Below are positions 27,561 through 41,832 of a stretch of DNA of 64,000 bases, one piece after another. Every line of letters starts with the position of its first letter. The stretch's first letter is position 1. The position numbers and the translations under genes are program-made. The notes under the pieces are model-generated. The model searched no databases. It worked only from the letters and a program-made list of their open reading frames with translations, and was not told the origin of the DNA. Source of the stretch: Siphonodentalium dalli (Eukaryota; Mollusca; Scaphopoda; Gadilida; Siphonodentaliidae); the NCBI GenBank assembly GCA_032622095.1, contig CP136066.1, positions 97,611,319-97,675,318 of the forward strand, given 5' to 3'.

Positions 27561-29992
27561 CCGCTTTTAAAAAAAATATTCTACTTTTGGCCTAAAACAA
27601 ATAAACAAAATTAATTTGACATCCTTAAATTTCCCTGTTAAATCGTGTTTTTGTTAGTATATTCAAGTATTGGCTGCGAGTTGATTTAGCTATTGAATGT
27701 GATTGTTCATTGTCGGATGTTTTTCCACCGGTCCAGACTTGTGGACCATGTCGTTGCTCAGCCATGAAACTATAGATCTGATAGCTTGATGAGCCCTTAG
27801 CAAGGCCAAGTAATTCAGTGATAGAAATACACAAGACAGACAAACTATTTAAGGCTGAGATCGGTAAATACAATGTAGGTGAAGAAACCTGTTGCATACT
27901 AACATCGAAGTGAGCTATCTTGCCGTCATTTCCGAGAAACTTGTGACGTAGATTCCCGGCGCTGATATAGCTTTATCGGAAGCAAGCATCCAAACTCTAT
28001 GCAGCGCCCTCTCCGTTATCACTGCGATAGATCACTGCCGAAAGGATGGCGCTTTGAGGACCGATATATCTATTTTTACGTATCCTCGGAACTATATTTA
28101 GTCACCTATTATCTTATTTTGACCACCAAATGTTTGCAATAATGGTAATTCTTTCGGTATTGGTAAGAACAAAATGAATTGAGCCAGACATAGACAATTT
28201 TAATCCTAAAACATAAGAACTAAGAACATGTAATAAATCCGTACCAAATGTCCTTGGCAGTTGTATCTCAGCGGAACGATGGGAGACAACTCTGCCAGGA
28301 GTTTGGCAAACACCCCCATGAGTTAGGTCGCTCGTATGATGGGTGTTTCACTGAATGCATGCGACAAGGAAACTCGGGACCATATTGTCCCGTCGCAACT
28401 AAAGTGTTCTATCTCCATTTTTTTTATTTTTGTGGGAAATCGACTTTAAAGTTTTGACCCCCCCCCTCCCCGGTTATAACATGTTCTCATTCTGTTTTGG
28501 AAGATAGTACATAGTACACATAGGTGGTGTAAACAAATACTATTATACGACGAGTTTCGAGACAAAACATGTGATATATCGGCGTGAAAAACACGAAAAA
28601 ACACTTTGTGTAAAATTTTCCCTTTTTTTCCGTGTTACACACTGTGTTACAGAGGTTTTCGTGTTGATAATATAAACGTGAAAAATATAATTATCCTAGA
28701 AATAAGGTGCTCATACCTAGGAGTGAGAAAGCATTATTTCCAACTACAGAGTTCCATTGCTTTCTACTGAAGGTCAGAGATACAACATTTTAGCACTGAA
28801 ATTTATTAATCACGTGGTACAAAATAAATAGATTCATTGGTCCACATCTGCAGTGGATATAGAACAATATAGCACTGTCAAAAAAGTGAGTTTTTGAGAT
28901 GGAAACGATAGACACGGTATCTGGTGATTTTCGGACAGGAAATCCCGCACCGAATCGAACGATACCAATGTCTCACTTTCCCGCCAAAATTGAGATAGAA
29001 CAGTTTAGTTCTGACGCGACGAAATTTCGAGAAACTGCGTGGCTTGGCTATGTGAAATACAACACAAGAAGCTGAAGGCTAAACATCACAACCACGATGA
29101 CAGGACCACAGGCCATGATGACCAAACATCAGAGTCGTGATGGCAGGACACAGGCTCTTATGACCACTCTTGCAACTGAGGCAAAATTTGACAGCTGAAA
29201 TGACCAGTTTACTTCAAACTATACGACCGTTCAAACTCGTTTATCTAAATTCCATTAAAGGTGGATTATCTCTTTGTAAACATGTATTATATAGTTACCG
29301 GGGTATAAAGTATTATAGATCTGAATCGAATACTCCTGTCCGGATATGCTTCTATCGATTACTATTAATTTTATTTCGAATATTTTCTGGTCTAAAAGGG
29401 TGTGGTTGTTTAGCTAACGAACAATAGTGGTTACTGTTAACAGAGACCAGAAATTTTATTGTGTAATTTTGTCACAAATAAACGTTAATTATACTCATTA
29501 TCGCTTATAACTATGGAATAAAACAATACAACCAATCAATCTGGGACATTTGACGTTCGGTACATAGCCATATGAACAGCCTAATGCTCTATATATCGCT
29601 ATATGATATCACCCGAATGGTCTGTTCTAAAAATAGATAAATAAACGGTCCCAATGAAATATTCGAAATAAAATCAATATTAATTGATAGAAGCCTTCCC
29701 GATGGGTCTCTTTAGTTCATATTTATTATTTTATACCCACGCAACTATTTCAAATTTGTTATTTAAAGAGATAATCCATCTTTAAATATCAATGGGTATA
29801 AATTTGAAACTTAAACGCAACCTGAACAGAAAGTATTGACTCTCACTATTCAGTTGTTACCCTATACCCTGGTAAATTAAAACATAGGCAGGAACAGAAA
29901 TATAAAACTACAGGTGTGACCATAGAGGTGAGTCGATAGAAACAAGTACAAATATAAAACTTCTAAATTTACAAACGAGCTGCCTACTTTAA
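27561..29992. other. Unannotated host DNA
   Basis: I see no exon with domain signature, no long open frame and no clear repeat structure. A C tract lies near 28458-28470. Direct phrases such as ACAGGCCATGATGACC near 29100 are too short to classify. Confidence 0.5.
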
Positions 29993-30080
29993 AGGTACTC
30001 AATCCGATCAGACGCTCCTAAATTCCTATTTCTTTGGCTTCGGGGGTAAAAAATATTTTATTCGAGTCGAGGAACCTGTT
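29993..30080 (+). mobile_element. Truncated arm of the TTAA fold-back family
   Basis: It begins AGGTACTCAATCCGATCAG after TTAA at 29989-29992 and runs to TTCGAGTCGAGGAACC. The inverted partner arm is missing, so this is a solo or truncated copy. Confidence 0.7.
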
Positions 30081-30559
30081 TCGAGAGTCGATCAGATGCT
30101 CAACACCATGGTTGTTTAACAATTTACTGTTTCAACCTGAGAATATAAAGGACACAAATCAGTCAAGAATATGTAAATGCCGAGAACATATATGACAATT
30201 AATGTTAATGAATATGACCACCTCACACGAATGTGGCTCAAAACGCTCACACGTATGCAACCAGCAAGCATACCTGTACCATATCACATTAAAACGGACG
30301 CACATGGCGACATATTAATCAACACCTCACATGCAAACATCACACCAAAACGGCCGGACATGGCCACATGCACGCGACATATTAATCAACACCTCACATG
30401 TAAATGACTATATACATACACTCAATGCAAACAATCACACAATTTACCACATCACAGACAAATGAATAAATGTACATTAATACAAACGGAATGAGAACGT
30501 ATCAAACTAATTGGAAAATATTCGATGCATATGAATCTGGAAAAACAGTGACCACAGTC

Positions 30560-31580
30560 ACGCACCACAACTTATCCAAGTTAACTCCTTACAACGTGGA
30601 TTTCAGAAAGGGACCGGCAGTATGCACTGTTCTTACATCATCAGTGAATGTATTTCATATACTAAAGAGTTACACAGTCCACTTTATGCTTGCTTTCTTG
30701 ACGCACGTAAAGCGTTTGACACAGTTTGGATAAACGGATTGCTGTTCAAATTATGTCAAACAGGCTTTTGTGGTAAAAAATGGCGCATCATCGAAACTCT
30801 ATTGCGTTGTATACAATGCGTTGTCCGCTTTAATAACTCAACTTCCAAACTCATCCCCATAAACTAAGGAACAAGACAGGGCAGAATACTAGCCCCTCTT
30901 TTATACATGTTGTTCATTGATGACCTATTAAGTGAACTAACCTCAAGTCCTCATGGTCTGCGATTGAATTCCACAAACTGCGTGGCACCAACACAAGCGG
31001 ACGACATGACGCTGTTGTCACTGACAGCGACGGGTATACAGCAATTGTGCAACATATGTGGAGAGTACAGTCGGAAATGGATGTTCCGTTACAATCAGGA
31101 CAAGTGCAAGGTGGTCGTGTTTAACGAAACAAACTATATTGCAAAACATCGCAAGATAAATGCATGGATCATCAACGACAAACCGGTAATAGAATCCGAC
31201 AAAATTACACACCTTGGCATCCCTTTACATCGTGAGTCACATTCTAACAAATTATCCAGTCATATTTGTGAGAAAATCAGATCAGTTTATCTCATGCTAA
31301 GTAATGCCGGCATGTATGCTGGGGGAATCACTCCACTTAGTTGTCTTACATTATACACTTCCATTCTTTTACCTAGAGGTCTTTATGGGACAGAACTTAT
31401 GTGTGGGCTCAGTGAGACAAATGTAATATCTCTGGAGCGAGCACATAGGTTCTGCCTTAAACGCATCCAAGGTTTTGCCCACACGAGCCCGAACTGACAT
31501 TGTCCAATCACTCATTGGAACAAGTTCGCTGTCGTCGGTTATTGATAAACGTAAACTCAGTTTCGTGAGACTGCTCTGAG
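30560..31580 (+). pseudogene. Broken non-LTR retrotransposon reverse transcriptase
   Basis: The reading passes through three frames. Finger/palm residues preceding FRKG lie near 30600. DARKAFDTVWINGLLFKL follows in another frame (30622-30867), with a single in-frame TAA at 30865-30867 just before GTRQGRILAPLLYMLFIDDLL. The catalytic box reads QADDMTLLS (near 30997) where YADD is usual, and thumb residues include EYSRKWMFRYNQDKCKV. Another frameshift near 31480 leads into a DIVQSLIGTSSLSSVIDKRKL tail. At least two frameshifts and one stop make it non-functional. It is an old LINE remnant; the clade is not determined. Confidence 0.85.
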
Positions 31581-31650
31581 TACATATATTTCTACTTCTA
31601 AAAAGGTCACAGAATCAAAACTTCCTTATTAAATCACAGTTTAATTACAC

Positions 31651-34600
31651 ATATATCGCAGCGTAAGTCAAGAGCTTGTTCACTCATATGACTAGCTATC
31701 CAATTCTCCACAAATTGTAAATTTCATTCCATATTGTCCTTTTTGGCCCCCGTTTTGGGACAGACATTCTACGGACAAGGTCTACGAATAAGCATTGTTT
31801 TGGTGTATTTACTTTATTACTAATTTGGTATTAGTTGGTGAAGCTACGTCAGACATTCATAATTTCAAAGCTAATTTTCTCGGATTTTGGATATGATATA
31901 ATGGATAATTATATTCCTCTTCAAATTGGAATACAAACCAACTTACCCGCTATGTTGACCCTAAAATTTTAGTTTATCGAACAGACTATAAGAAAATATA
32001 TCTGATATGTACTTTGAAAATTTCAAAATATTTTACCACCCAACTCACTGGGCTATCATACTGTACTGTGGTAAAATGCCCAACATCGCATTTTCGGTCC
32101 GGAATAAACGGCATAGTATGGTGGCCATTGACGAGTAATTAAGATTCCACACAAAACTTTTACAACCAACCCAATAGATTCCCATACTGTTCAAGCCAAT
32201 GTGGTAAAATGCCCAAAATCGCATTTCTGCATTGCATGGTGGTCGTTGACGAATAATTAAGATTCCACATATACATTTTACCACCAAACTCACTGGGTTC
32301 CAATACCGTACCACCCAAAGTGGTAAAATGCCCAAAATCGCATTTCTGGTCCGATTTGACGGAATAAACGGCATTGTATGGTGGCCGTTGACGAATAATT
32401 AAGATTCCACACAAACATTTTACCATCCAACCCATTGGGTTATCATACTGTACTACCCGAAGTGGTATAATGCCCAAAATCGCATTGTTGGTCCGAGATT
32501 TACGGAATAAACGACATTTTATGGTGGCCGTTGACGAACAAGATTTCACACAATCATTTTACCACCCAACTCACTGGGTTTCAATACCGTACCACCCAAA
32601 ATGGTAAAATGCCCAAAATCGCATTCCGGTCCGATTTTCAAGAAATAAACGCCATTTTAGGGCGGCCGGTGACAAATAATGAAGATTCCGCACAAACATT
32701 TTACCATCCAACCCATTGGGTTGTCATACTGTACTACCCGAAGTGGTATAATGCCCAAAATCGCATAGTTGGTCCGAGATTTACGGAATAAACGACATTT
32801 TATGGTGGCCGTTGACGAACAAGATTTCACACAATCATTTTACCACCCAACTCACTGGGTTCCAATACCGTACCACCCAAAATGGTAAAATGCCCAAAAT
32901 CGTATTCCGGTCCGATTTTCAAGAAATAAACGCCATTGTAGGGCGGCCGGTGACAAATAATGAAGATTCCGCACAAATATTTTACCATCCAACCCATTGG
33001 GTTATCATACTGTACTACCCGAAGTGGTATAATGCCCAAAATCGCATTGTTGGTCCGAGATTTACGGAATAAACGACATTTTATGGTGGCCGTTGACGAA
33101 CAAGATTTCACACAATCATTTTACCACCCAACTCACTGGGTTCCAATACCGTACCACCCAAAATGGTAAAATGCCCATATATCGCAGCGTAAGTCAAGAG
33201 CTTGTTCACTCATATGACTAGCTATCCAGTTCTCCACAAATTGTAAATTTCATTCCATATTGTCCTTTTTGGCCCCCGTTTTGGGACAGACATTCTACGG
33301 ACAAGGTCTACGAATAAGCATTGTTTTGGTGTATTTATTTTATTACTAATTTGGTATTAGTTGGTGAACCTACGTCAGACATTCATAATTTCAAAGCTAA
33401 TTTTCTCGGATTTTGGATATGATATAATGGATAATTATATTCCTCTTCAAATTGGAATACAAACCAACTTACCCGCTATGTTGACCCTAAAATTTTAGTT
33501 TATCGAACAGACTATAAGAAAATATATCTGATATGTACTTTGAAAATTTCAAAATATTTTACCACCCAACTCACTGGGCTATCATACTGTACTGTGGTAA
33601 AATGCCCAACATCGCATTTTCGGTCCGGAATAAACGGCATAGTATGGTGGCCATTGACGAGTAATTAAGATTCCACACAAAACTTTTACAACCAACCCAA
33701 TAGATTCCCATACTGTTCAAGCCAATGTGGTAAAATGCCCAAAATCGCATTTCTGCATTGCATGGTGGTCGTTGACGAATAATTAAGATTCCACATATAC
33801 ATTTTACCACCAAACTCACTGGGTTCCCATACCGTACCACCCAAAGTGGTAAAATGCCCAAAATCGCATTTCTGGTCCGATTTGACGGAATAAACGGCAT
33901 TGTATGGTGGCCGTTGGCGAATAATTAAGATTCCACACAAACATTTTACCATCCAACCCATTGGGTTATCATACTGTACTACTCGAAGTGGTATAATGCC
34001 CAAAATCGCATTGTTGGTCCGAGATTTACGGAATAAACGACATTTTATGGTGGCCGTTGACGAACAAGATTTCACACAATCATTTTACCACCCAACTCAC
34101 TGGGTTCCAATACCGTACCACCCAAAATGGTAAAATGCCCAAAATCGCATTCCGGTCCGATTTTCAAGAAATAAACGCCATTGTAGGGCGGCCGGTGACA
34201 AATAATGAAGATTCCGCACAAATATTTTACCATCCAACCCATTGGGTTATCATACTGTACTACCCGAAGTGGTATAATGCCCAAAATCGCATTGTTGGTC
34301 CGAGATTTACGGAATAAACGACATTTTATGGTGGCCGTTGACGAACAAGATTTCACACAATCATGTTACCACCCAACTCACTGGGTTCCAATACCGTACC
34401 ACCCAAAATGGTAAAATGCCCAAAATCGCATTCCGGTCCGATTTTCAAGAAATAAACGCCATTGTAGGGCGGCCGGTGACAAATAATGAAGATTCCGCAC
34501 AAACATTTTACCACCAAACCCACTGGGTTATCATAGTTTACTAACCAAAGTGGCAAAATGTCCTAAATCGAATATTTAGTCGGATGTTTACGGATTAAAC

Positions 34601-34702
34601 AGCATTGTATGGTGGCCCTTGGCGAATAATCAAGATTACACCCAAAAATGTTAGAACAGAAACCACTGGTGTTCCATACCGTACCACCCAAAGTGGTCAA
34701 AT
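31651..34702 (+). repeat. 1526-bp tandem duplication including satellite units
   Basis: Segment 31651-33176 is repeated at 33177-34702 with very few differences. Each copy begins with about 375 bp of non-satellite DNA (ATATATCGCAGCGTAAGTC, GGCCCCCGTTTTGGGACAG) and continues with satellite monomers. Near identity implies a recent unequal exchange, or an assembly duplication. Confidence 0.88.
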
Positions 34703-37470
34703 GCCTAAAATCGCATTTCTTGTCTTATTTTCACGGAATAAACTGCATCATGTGGTGGCCGTTGACGAATAATTAAGATTCCACACAGTTTACCACCCAA
34801 CTCACTGGGTTCCTATACTGTACCACCCAAAGTGGTAAAATGACAAAATCGTATTTCTGGCCCGAATTTCACGAAATAAACGGCATTGTATGGTGGCCAT
34901 TGACGAATAATTAAGATTCCACATAAACATTTTACGACCCAACCCACTGGGTTCCCATACCGTACCACCGGAAGTTGTAAAATGCCCAAAATTCGCGTTT
35001 ATGCTCCGATTTTCACGGAATAAACGACATTGTATGGTGGCCGTTGACGCATAATTAACATTCCATCCAAAAAGTTTACCATCCAAAGTGGTAAATTGCC
35101 CAAAATCGCATTTGTGGTCCGATTTTCATGGGAAAACGACCTTGGCGAATAATTAAGATTCCACACAAACTTTTACCACCCAACCCACTGGGTTCCGCGA
35201 CACCGGACCACACATAGTGGTTAAATGTTCAAAATCGCATTTCTGATAAGATTTTCTCGTAATAAACGGCATTGAATGGTGGCCGTTGACGAATAATTAA
35301 GATTCCACACAAACATCTTACCACCAAAACCCACTGGGTTCCGACACCGGACCACACATAGTGGTTAAATGTTCAAAATCGCATTTCTGATCAGATTTTC
35401 TCGGAATAAACGGCATTGAATGGTGGCCGTTGACGAATAATTAAGATTCCACACAAACATTTTACCAACCAACCCACTGGGTTTTTATACTGTATTACTC
35501 AAAGTGGTAAAGTTCCCAAAATCGCATTTCTGGTCCGATTTTCACTTAATAAACGGCATTATAGGGCGGCCGGTGACAAATAATGAAGATTCCACACAAA
35601 CATTTTACCACCCATATATATAGTTATAGAATAATTATGATTTCACCCAATCCAGTTTCCATACCGTCCACCCAACCCATTGGGTTTTCACGCGTGCCTC
35701 CCAAAGTGGTAAAGTGCCAATAATCGCATTTCTGGTCCGATTTTCACGGAATAAACGGCATTTAGGGTGGCCATTGAAGTGTAATTAAGATTCCACCCCA
35801 ACATGTTACCACCCAAAGTTATAACATGCCCAAAATCGCATTTTTGGTCCGATTTTCAATGAATAAATGGTATTGTATAGTGTGTCCGTTGACGAATAAT
35901 TAAGATTCCACACAGTTTACACCCAACTCACTTGGTTCCTATACCGTACCATCCAAAGTGGTAAAATGACAAAATCGCATTTCTGGCCCGAATTTCACGA
36001 AATAAACGGCATTGTATGGTGGCCATTGACGAATAATTAAGTTTCCACACAAACATTTTACCACCCAACCCGCTGGTTCCCATACCGTGCCTCCCAAAGT
36101 GGTAAAATGTCCGAAAATCGCATTTATGGTCCGATTTTCACGGAATAAACGACATTGTATGGTGGCCGTTGACGCATAATTAACATTCCATCCAAAAAGT
36201 TTACCATCCAAAGCGGTAAATTGCCCAAAATCGCATTTGTGGTCCGATTTTCACGGGAAAACGACCTTCTAGTGCGGCCGTTGGCGAATAATTAAGATTC
36301 CACACAAACTTTTTACCACCCAACCCACTGGGTTCCGACACCGGATCACACATAGTGGTTAAATGTTCAAAATCGCATTTCTGATCAGATTTTCTCGTAA
36401 TAAACGGCATTGAATGGTGGCCGTTGACGAATAATTAAGATTCCACACAAACATCTTACCACCAAAACCCACTGGGTTCCGACACCGGACCACACATATA
36501 TAGTGGTTAAATGTTCAAAATCGCATTTCTGATCCGATTTTCTCGGAATAAACGGCATTAAATGGTGGCCGTTGACGAATAATTAAGATTCCATACAAAC
36601 ATTTTACCACCCAACCCACTGGGTTTTTATACTGTATTACTCAAAGTGGTAAAATGCCAAAAATCGCATTTCTGGTTCGATGTTCACGGAATAAACGGCA
36701 TTATAGGGCGGCCGGTGACAAATAATGAAGATTCCACACAAACATTTTACCACCCATATATATAAATATAGAATAATTAAGATTTCACCCAATCCAGTTT
36801 CCATACCGTCCACCCGACCCATTGGGGTTTCATGCCGTGCCTCCCAAAGTGATAAATGCCAATAACCTCATTTCTGGTCCGATGTTCACGGAATAAAGGG
36901 CATTTAGGGTGGCCATTGAAGTGTAATTAAGATTCCACCCAAAGTGATAACATGCCCAAAATCGCATTTTTTGGTCCGATTTTCAATGAATAAATGGCAT
37001 TGTATAGTGTGTCCGTTGACGAATAATTAATATTCCACCTAAACAGGTTACCACCCAACCAACTGGGATTCCATACCGTACCACCCAAAGCGGTAAAATG
37101 CCCAAAATTGCATTTCTGGTAAGATTTTCATGGAATAAACGGCTTTGTAGGTCGGCCGTTGACGAATAATTAAGATTCCACACAAACGTTTTACCAAACA
37201 CAACCCACTAGCTTTGTATACTATACTACACAATGTGGTAAAATGCCCAAAGTCGCATTTCCAAGGAATCAACGGCATTGTATGGTAGCCGTTGGCGAAT
37301 AATTAAGATTCCACGCAAACATATTACCACTCAACGCACAGGGTTCCCATACCATCCAAAAAGTGCTAAAATGCCAAAATTCGAATTTTTGGTCCGATTT
37401 GCACGGAATAAGAAACATTGTAGCGTGGCGTTGACGCATAATTAAGATTCCACCCAAATATTTTACCATC
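32027..37470 (+). repeat. Satellite array of ~140-bp monomers
   Basis: Monomers share TTTTACCACCCAACCCACTG, CATACCGTACCACCCAAAGTG, TGCCCAAAATCGCATTTCTG, ACGGAATAAACGGCATTG and GTTGACGAATAATTAAGATT. In the left part they alternate as 281-bp dimers; to the right they become more diverged, with deletions. About 375 bp of non-satellite DNA (33177-33552) interrupts the array. Frames open through the array are by-products of the repeat and are not genes. Confidence 0.93.
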
Positions 37471-37477
37471 CAAACCA

Positions 37478-38157
37478 GGGGGGGTGAAAAAATTTATTCC
37501 GGCACGTATGCCGGGGTGGGTGGGTGGTCAAAGCCACCAACAAGCAATTTTTTCCGCAACTAAAAAAATAAATCCTGCTTGTTTTTAGTGTTTTGGCAAT
37601 GAGTTGGGCTTCAAAACCACTTTGAATCAGTTTGAATGAGAGAAATAATGTAATTCTAACTGGTAAACTGACTGCAGGCAGTTATCGTGTTGTATTTTGT
37701 TGCAAATTTTGAAATCCAAGATGGCCGCTGGCAGCCATGTTTTTTTGGCCGAATGACCTCAAAATTACTCATTCCTATTTACATGTCCATGTTAACATCC
37801 ATGATAAATAGTATGCACAGAAATTCATATACAGCTGTTTACAGTGAATTTCCCCCCGCAAATCTCTGTTTTAGTGTTAAAAGGGGGGGTGGGTGTCAAA
37901 AAATGGTCGGAAAAAACTGCCGAAAATGGAAAAAAATTTGGCGGTGGGGGTGGGTGGGTACAAAAAATGATCGAAAGGGAAAAAATGCCATACGTGCCTG
38001 AATTTTTTTTCCACCCCCCCCCCCCCCTTGAAATACTGCTGATTCAAACTGATCACTCTGAGCTTTGATGGGTGGGTTCTTCGACTCGAATCAAATATTT
38101 TTTACACTTGAAGCCAAAGAAATAGTAATTTAGGAGCGTCTGATCGGATTGAGTACC
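37478..38157. repeat. G-rich blocks, one AAGATGGC unit and a fold-back arm
   Basis: G-rich/CGGAAAAAA blocks lie at about 37478-37565 and 37878-38030. A single AAGATGGC-family unit lies at 37706-37810. A right arm of the TTAA fold-back family ending GATTGAGTACCTTTA lies at about 38050-38159. The fragments abut each other, which suggests nested insertions. Confidence 0.6.
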
Positions 38158-39193
38158 TTTATCATTTAGACCAAATACTCAAAATGATTATGTGATTCCC
38201 ACTTGACCCCAAGACAATCCATTACTATCTATCTTTTCTAATAAAACTTAAATTTGTTTGTTTGTCCGCTTATAGATGACCAAACGTCTGGACCATCCGA
38301 GCTAAACATTTGTATATGAGTAATTTTACTCACGGAGTGTTATTAGATGGGTCCCTTTCACCCCCAGATGTCTTAAAATGTCACTAATAATTATTTTATA
38401 TATATTTTTCTAGACGCGACCGAACGGTTGGTCCACTGGAGCAGAAAATGTGTATGTGTTGGTTATTTTACTCGCGAAATCTTATTAGATATGTCCCGTT
38501 GATCGCAGATGCCTTTAAATGGCACTTATAGTTAATTTAACTAAATTATTTATTATACACCCTATATATATGATCAGTGAAAATTGAAACATGGGTATAA
38601 ATTGACCAGTAGAGTGTCAAGACGGCTTAAAGGGGGACTAATAAATCAGATGATCAATAAAGAGCTTTTATTATCAGCCCAGATGATATGTGGGAAAATT
38701 GGTGCACACAAATAAAATGATGTGGGGTAGATGCTATTGGCCTCAAATAATTTAAATGGCTCTAATAATTAGCCATAAAGAGTGTTTATTATCAACTTAA
38801 AAGATGGGTGTAACTTTATCTGGAAATGAAATAGGTACTCTTTACCCCTGATAATTATTTAGAATGACTTGAAGGGCCACAAATAACTTAATAATTCTTT
38901 ACCTGAGCAATGCCGGTACCCCAGCTAGTCAACTATATAGTTAAATGTTCATGTATATCCTCGAACTATCAACCCAAATAAATATGGCACTGATTTTGTG
39001 CAAATGTAAATAAAACAGTCAGCATGATAATGGAAGTAAAACCAATTATTCACGTGTCACGTGTTGACAGGTCAATACGCGGAACAAGATCAGTCACACT
39101 GCGCTTCCAGATTGCCTAAAGCACAATTTACGATTAAACAGTCGACACACGATTGCCCAAGTAAAATTGGGGCAATCCCCAGGTTATTTCACC
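38158..39193. other. Unannotated AT-rich DNA
   Basis: No coding or repeat feature is supported. Short open frames lack any signature. Confidence 0.5.
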
Positions 39194-39195
39194 TA

Positions 39196-39343
39196 CAGTA
39201 ATGCTCTAATTAATCGACCTCTTAACCACAGCAGAGGCGAGAGCTTTCCGATGAATGGCAACAAGCCATATTTCCGACTAAATCCTGAAAAGTTACCCAT
39301 AATTCTGCTGTGGTTAAGAGGTCGATTAATTAGAGCATTACTG
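39196..39343. mobile_element. 148-bp MITE with TA target duplication
   Basis: Perfect arms of about 40 bp, beginning CAGTAATGCTCTAATTAATC, are flanked by TA at 39194-39195 and 39344-39345. The internal spacer includes GAGCTTTCCGATGAATGGCA, which recurs at about 45127-45146 in a related, more damaged copy. A TA duplication points to the Tc1/mariner class. Confidence 0.8.
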
Positions 39344-39345
39344 TA

Positions 39346-39826
39346 TATCCGATTTCCGAATGTTATATAAACATGTGTCTGTACGTGTTGGGAACAAATC
39401 AAGTTTTTGTTGACATGAGTAGCTCGGATTACCGACAAGTGTTCGGAACGTGGTTCTAAAATAAATTCTTCTATTGAATTATTATAGCTTTTGATCATAC
39501 ATATAACCCACAATGTAGTTCAGTATTCACTGATTTATTACACAAGGGAGATGATGCCTTCGCTGTGCACAGTTCAGAAGGTGGCAATGTCTCTACCCTC
39601 TTTGGGTGGGGGTGGAGTAACAAAGCATTTAGATTCATATAATTTTACTTATATCATTTAATATTAGGTATTTAAATGTATGATATTAATTAGGCCCTGT
39701 CTGATTTCACCCGTCGTTAAGTGGACCTGTGCTATGATGCATTTGTGTCCTGCAAATGTGCTATGATGCAGCTGTGTCCTGCTAATGTGCTATATGCTGT
39801 TAACAATGAAAGTGTCGATGAAACTG
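39346..39826. other. Unannotated DNA
   Basis: It contains a small direct repeat TGTGCTATGATGCA near 39730-39775, related to text near 41630-41680 next to the second HINE-like element. No gene is seen. Confidence 0.45.
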
Positions 39827-41285
39827 TAGCTCAACTTGAAGAGGGGATAATTTCATGTGGTACAGTCAATTTAGTGATTAGGAATGCAGAAAGCTGAAAT
39901 TTCTTAACTAATACTAGATATCAACATGAAGATATATATATATATATTTAAATCCAAGATGGCCACTGGATTCAAAAACATTTGATAGATCCCATCTAGT
40001 AGATCAATATCAAGATCAATATGAAATTTGGTGATAAATGAATGATTGAAGTGCACTGTAGGGTGTTCTAAAGGATTTAGTCATGCAAAAGAGTAAAATT
40101 GAAAATAGCTGCCGGTCGCATTGTTTTTAATGAAATTCAGAAAAATTAGATGACGCCCATCTTGTTGTCATCCCAAAGATCCATGTGAAGTTTTGTGATG
40201 ATCGGACAAGTAGGATGTCGTCTGTAGGGTGTAACAACGGATTTAGTCAATATAAAGAGTAAAATCCAAGATGGCCACTGACCCCTGACTGACCACCATG
40301 TTTTTTTCACCCCACTGATCCATAAGATGTTTGGTGATGATCAGATGAGGGATGTGGTCTGTTGGTTGTGCCCAAGGATTTAGTCATGCAAAGAGTGAAA
40401 TCAAAGATGGCTGCCAACAGCAATGTTTTATGGCTGAATGACCCCAAAATGACTCGTTCCCATCTACAGGTCAATATTAACATCCACAACAAATTTCATA
40501 ATGATCAGACAAACACTCCGGCCTGTAGCCTGTGCTAATGGATTGAATTTTGAAATCCAAGATGGCGGCCATGTTTTTTTTTTTACCGAATCATCCCAAC
40601 AACGACTCGTTCCCATCTACATGTCAATGTCAACAGCCATGACAAATTTCATAGTGATCGGACCAAAGGTACGTCTTGTAGCCCATGCCAAAGGATTTAG
40701 TCATGCAAAGATTAAAATCCAAGATGGCTGGCGGAGGCCATGATTTATGGCCGAATGACCCCAAAATGACTCGTTCCTATCAACATGTCAATGTCAACAG
40801 CCATGACAAATTTCATAATGATCTGACCAAAGGTATGTCTTGTAGCCAAGCCAAAGGAATTATTCATGCAAAGAGTAAAATCCAAGATGGCTTCCGGCAG
40901 CAATGTTTTATGGCCGAATGACCTCAAAATGACTCGTTCCTATCTGCATGTCAATGTCAACATTCATGACAAATTTCATGATGATCCGACCAAAGGTACG
41001 ACCTGTAGCCCATGCCAAAGGATTTAGTCATTCAAAGAGTGCTAATGGATTGAATTTTGAAATCAAAGATGGCCACTGGCTGGCGGCAATGTTTTTTGCC
41101 GAATGACCCCAAAATGAGTCGTTCCCATCTACATGTCAATGTCAACAGCCATGACAAATTTCAGAATGATCCAACCAAAGGTACGATCTGTAGCCCATGC
41201 TAATGGAAATTGTTGACGGACATCTCCATGCACACACAGACAAAGGATACCAAGCTATTGCAATACCTCAAAGTTTACAAGCTAA
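39827..41285 (+). mobile_element. HINE/pearl-like element, copy 1
   Basis: The left end is TAGCTCAACTT, preceded by AGTGTC..GA..ACT. The core comprises about eight diverged units of roughly 165 bp with AATCCAAGATGGC, CGTTCCCATCTACATGTCA and GGATTTAGTCATGCAAAGAG. The right end is degenerate (CAAAGTTTACAAGCTA). Tandem cores plus a microsatellite are typical of non-autonomous Helentron-derived elements. This is the most diverged of three copies. Confidence 0.7.
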
Positions 41286-41832
41286 AAAGTACCATTATAT
41301 TTTTTTAATATGCTTTTTCACGGTGTTCCAATAATCTGAACATATCTAGGAAACGCCATTAACCGTATCAAACATTCAAAAACATTTTTATTGCAAAATA
41401 GTTTTAATACTGGTTTCATTAGTTGTTGAAAATGGACAATAATCAAGATAGTTATTCACATGGTTTTAGAAACACCAGCTCAGGCATTATATTTTTCAAA
41501 AATATAAATGTTCTTGAATGTTTCATACACACTGTTTTTTCTCAAATCACTCGGATTAGCCAAACACCGCGAAAATAATAACTTTAGAAAATATAACAGT
41601 ACTTTTTCGTAACAGCATCAGTTTGTCCTACCCGCATCATAGCAATTCAGCAGGACCACCAGCATCATAGCATATTAGCAGGACCACTTGACCAGGGGTC
41701 GAATTGACACTATAAAACCAGCTTCTGTACGTTTTCTATAGCAGAAAAATATTATAACGAACCCACTAACCCTTCCATGATGGTCACAGGAGCTGCACTG
41801 GTGCAACACTAATGAAAGTGTCAATGACACTG
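41286..41832. other. Spacer between HINE-like elements
   Basis: This is AT-rich with an imperfect inverted pair around CATTCAAAAACATT and its reverse. No gene. Confidence 0.45.

Noticed and set aside
32045-34556. Many 60-130-codon frames on both strands
   Set aside because: They repeat with the 140-bp satellite period and are by-products of the array.
32027-37470. Regularly spaced repeats considered as a CRISPR array
   Set aside because: There is no spacer diversity; whole 140-bp monomers are tandem, and the host is eukaryotic.
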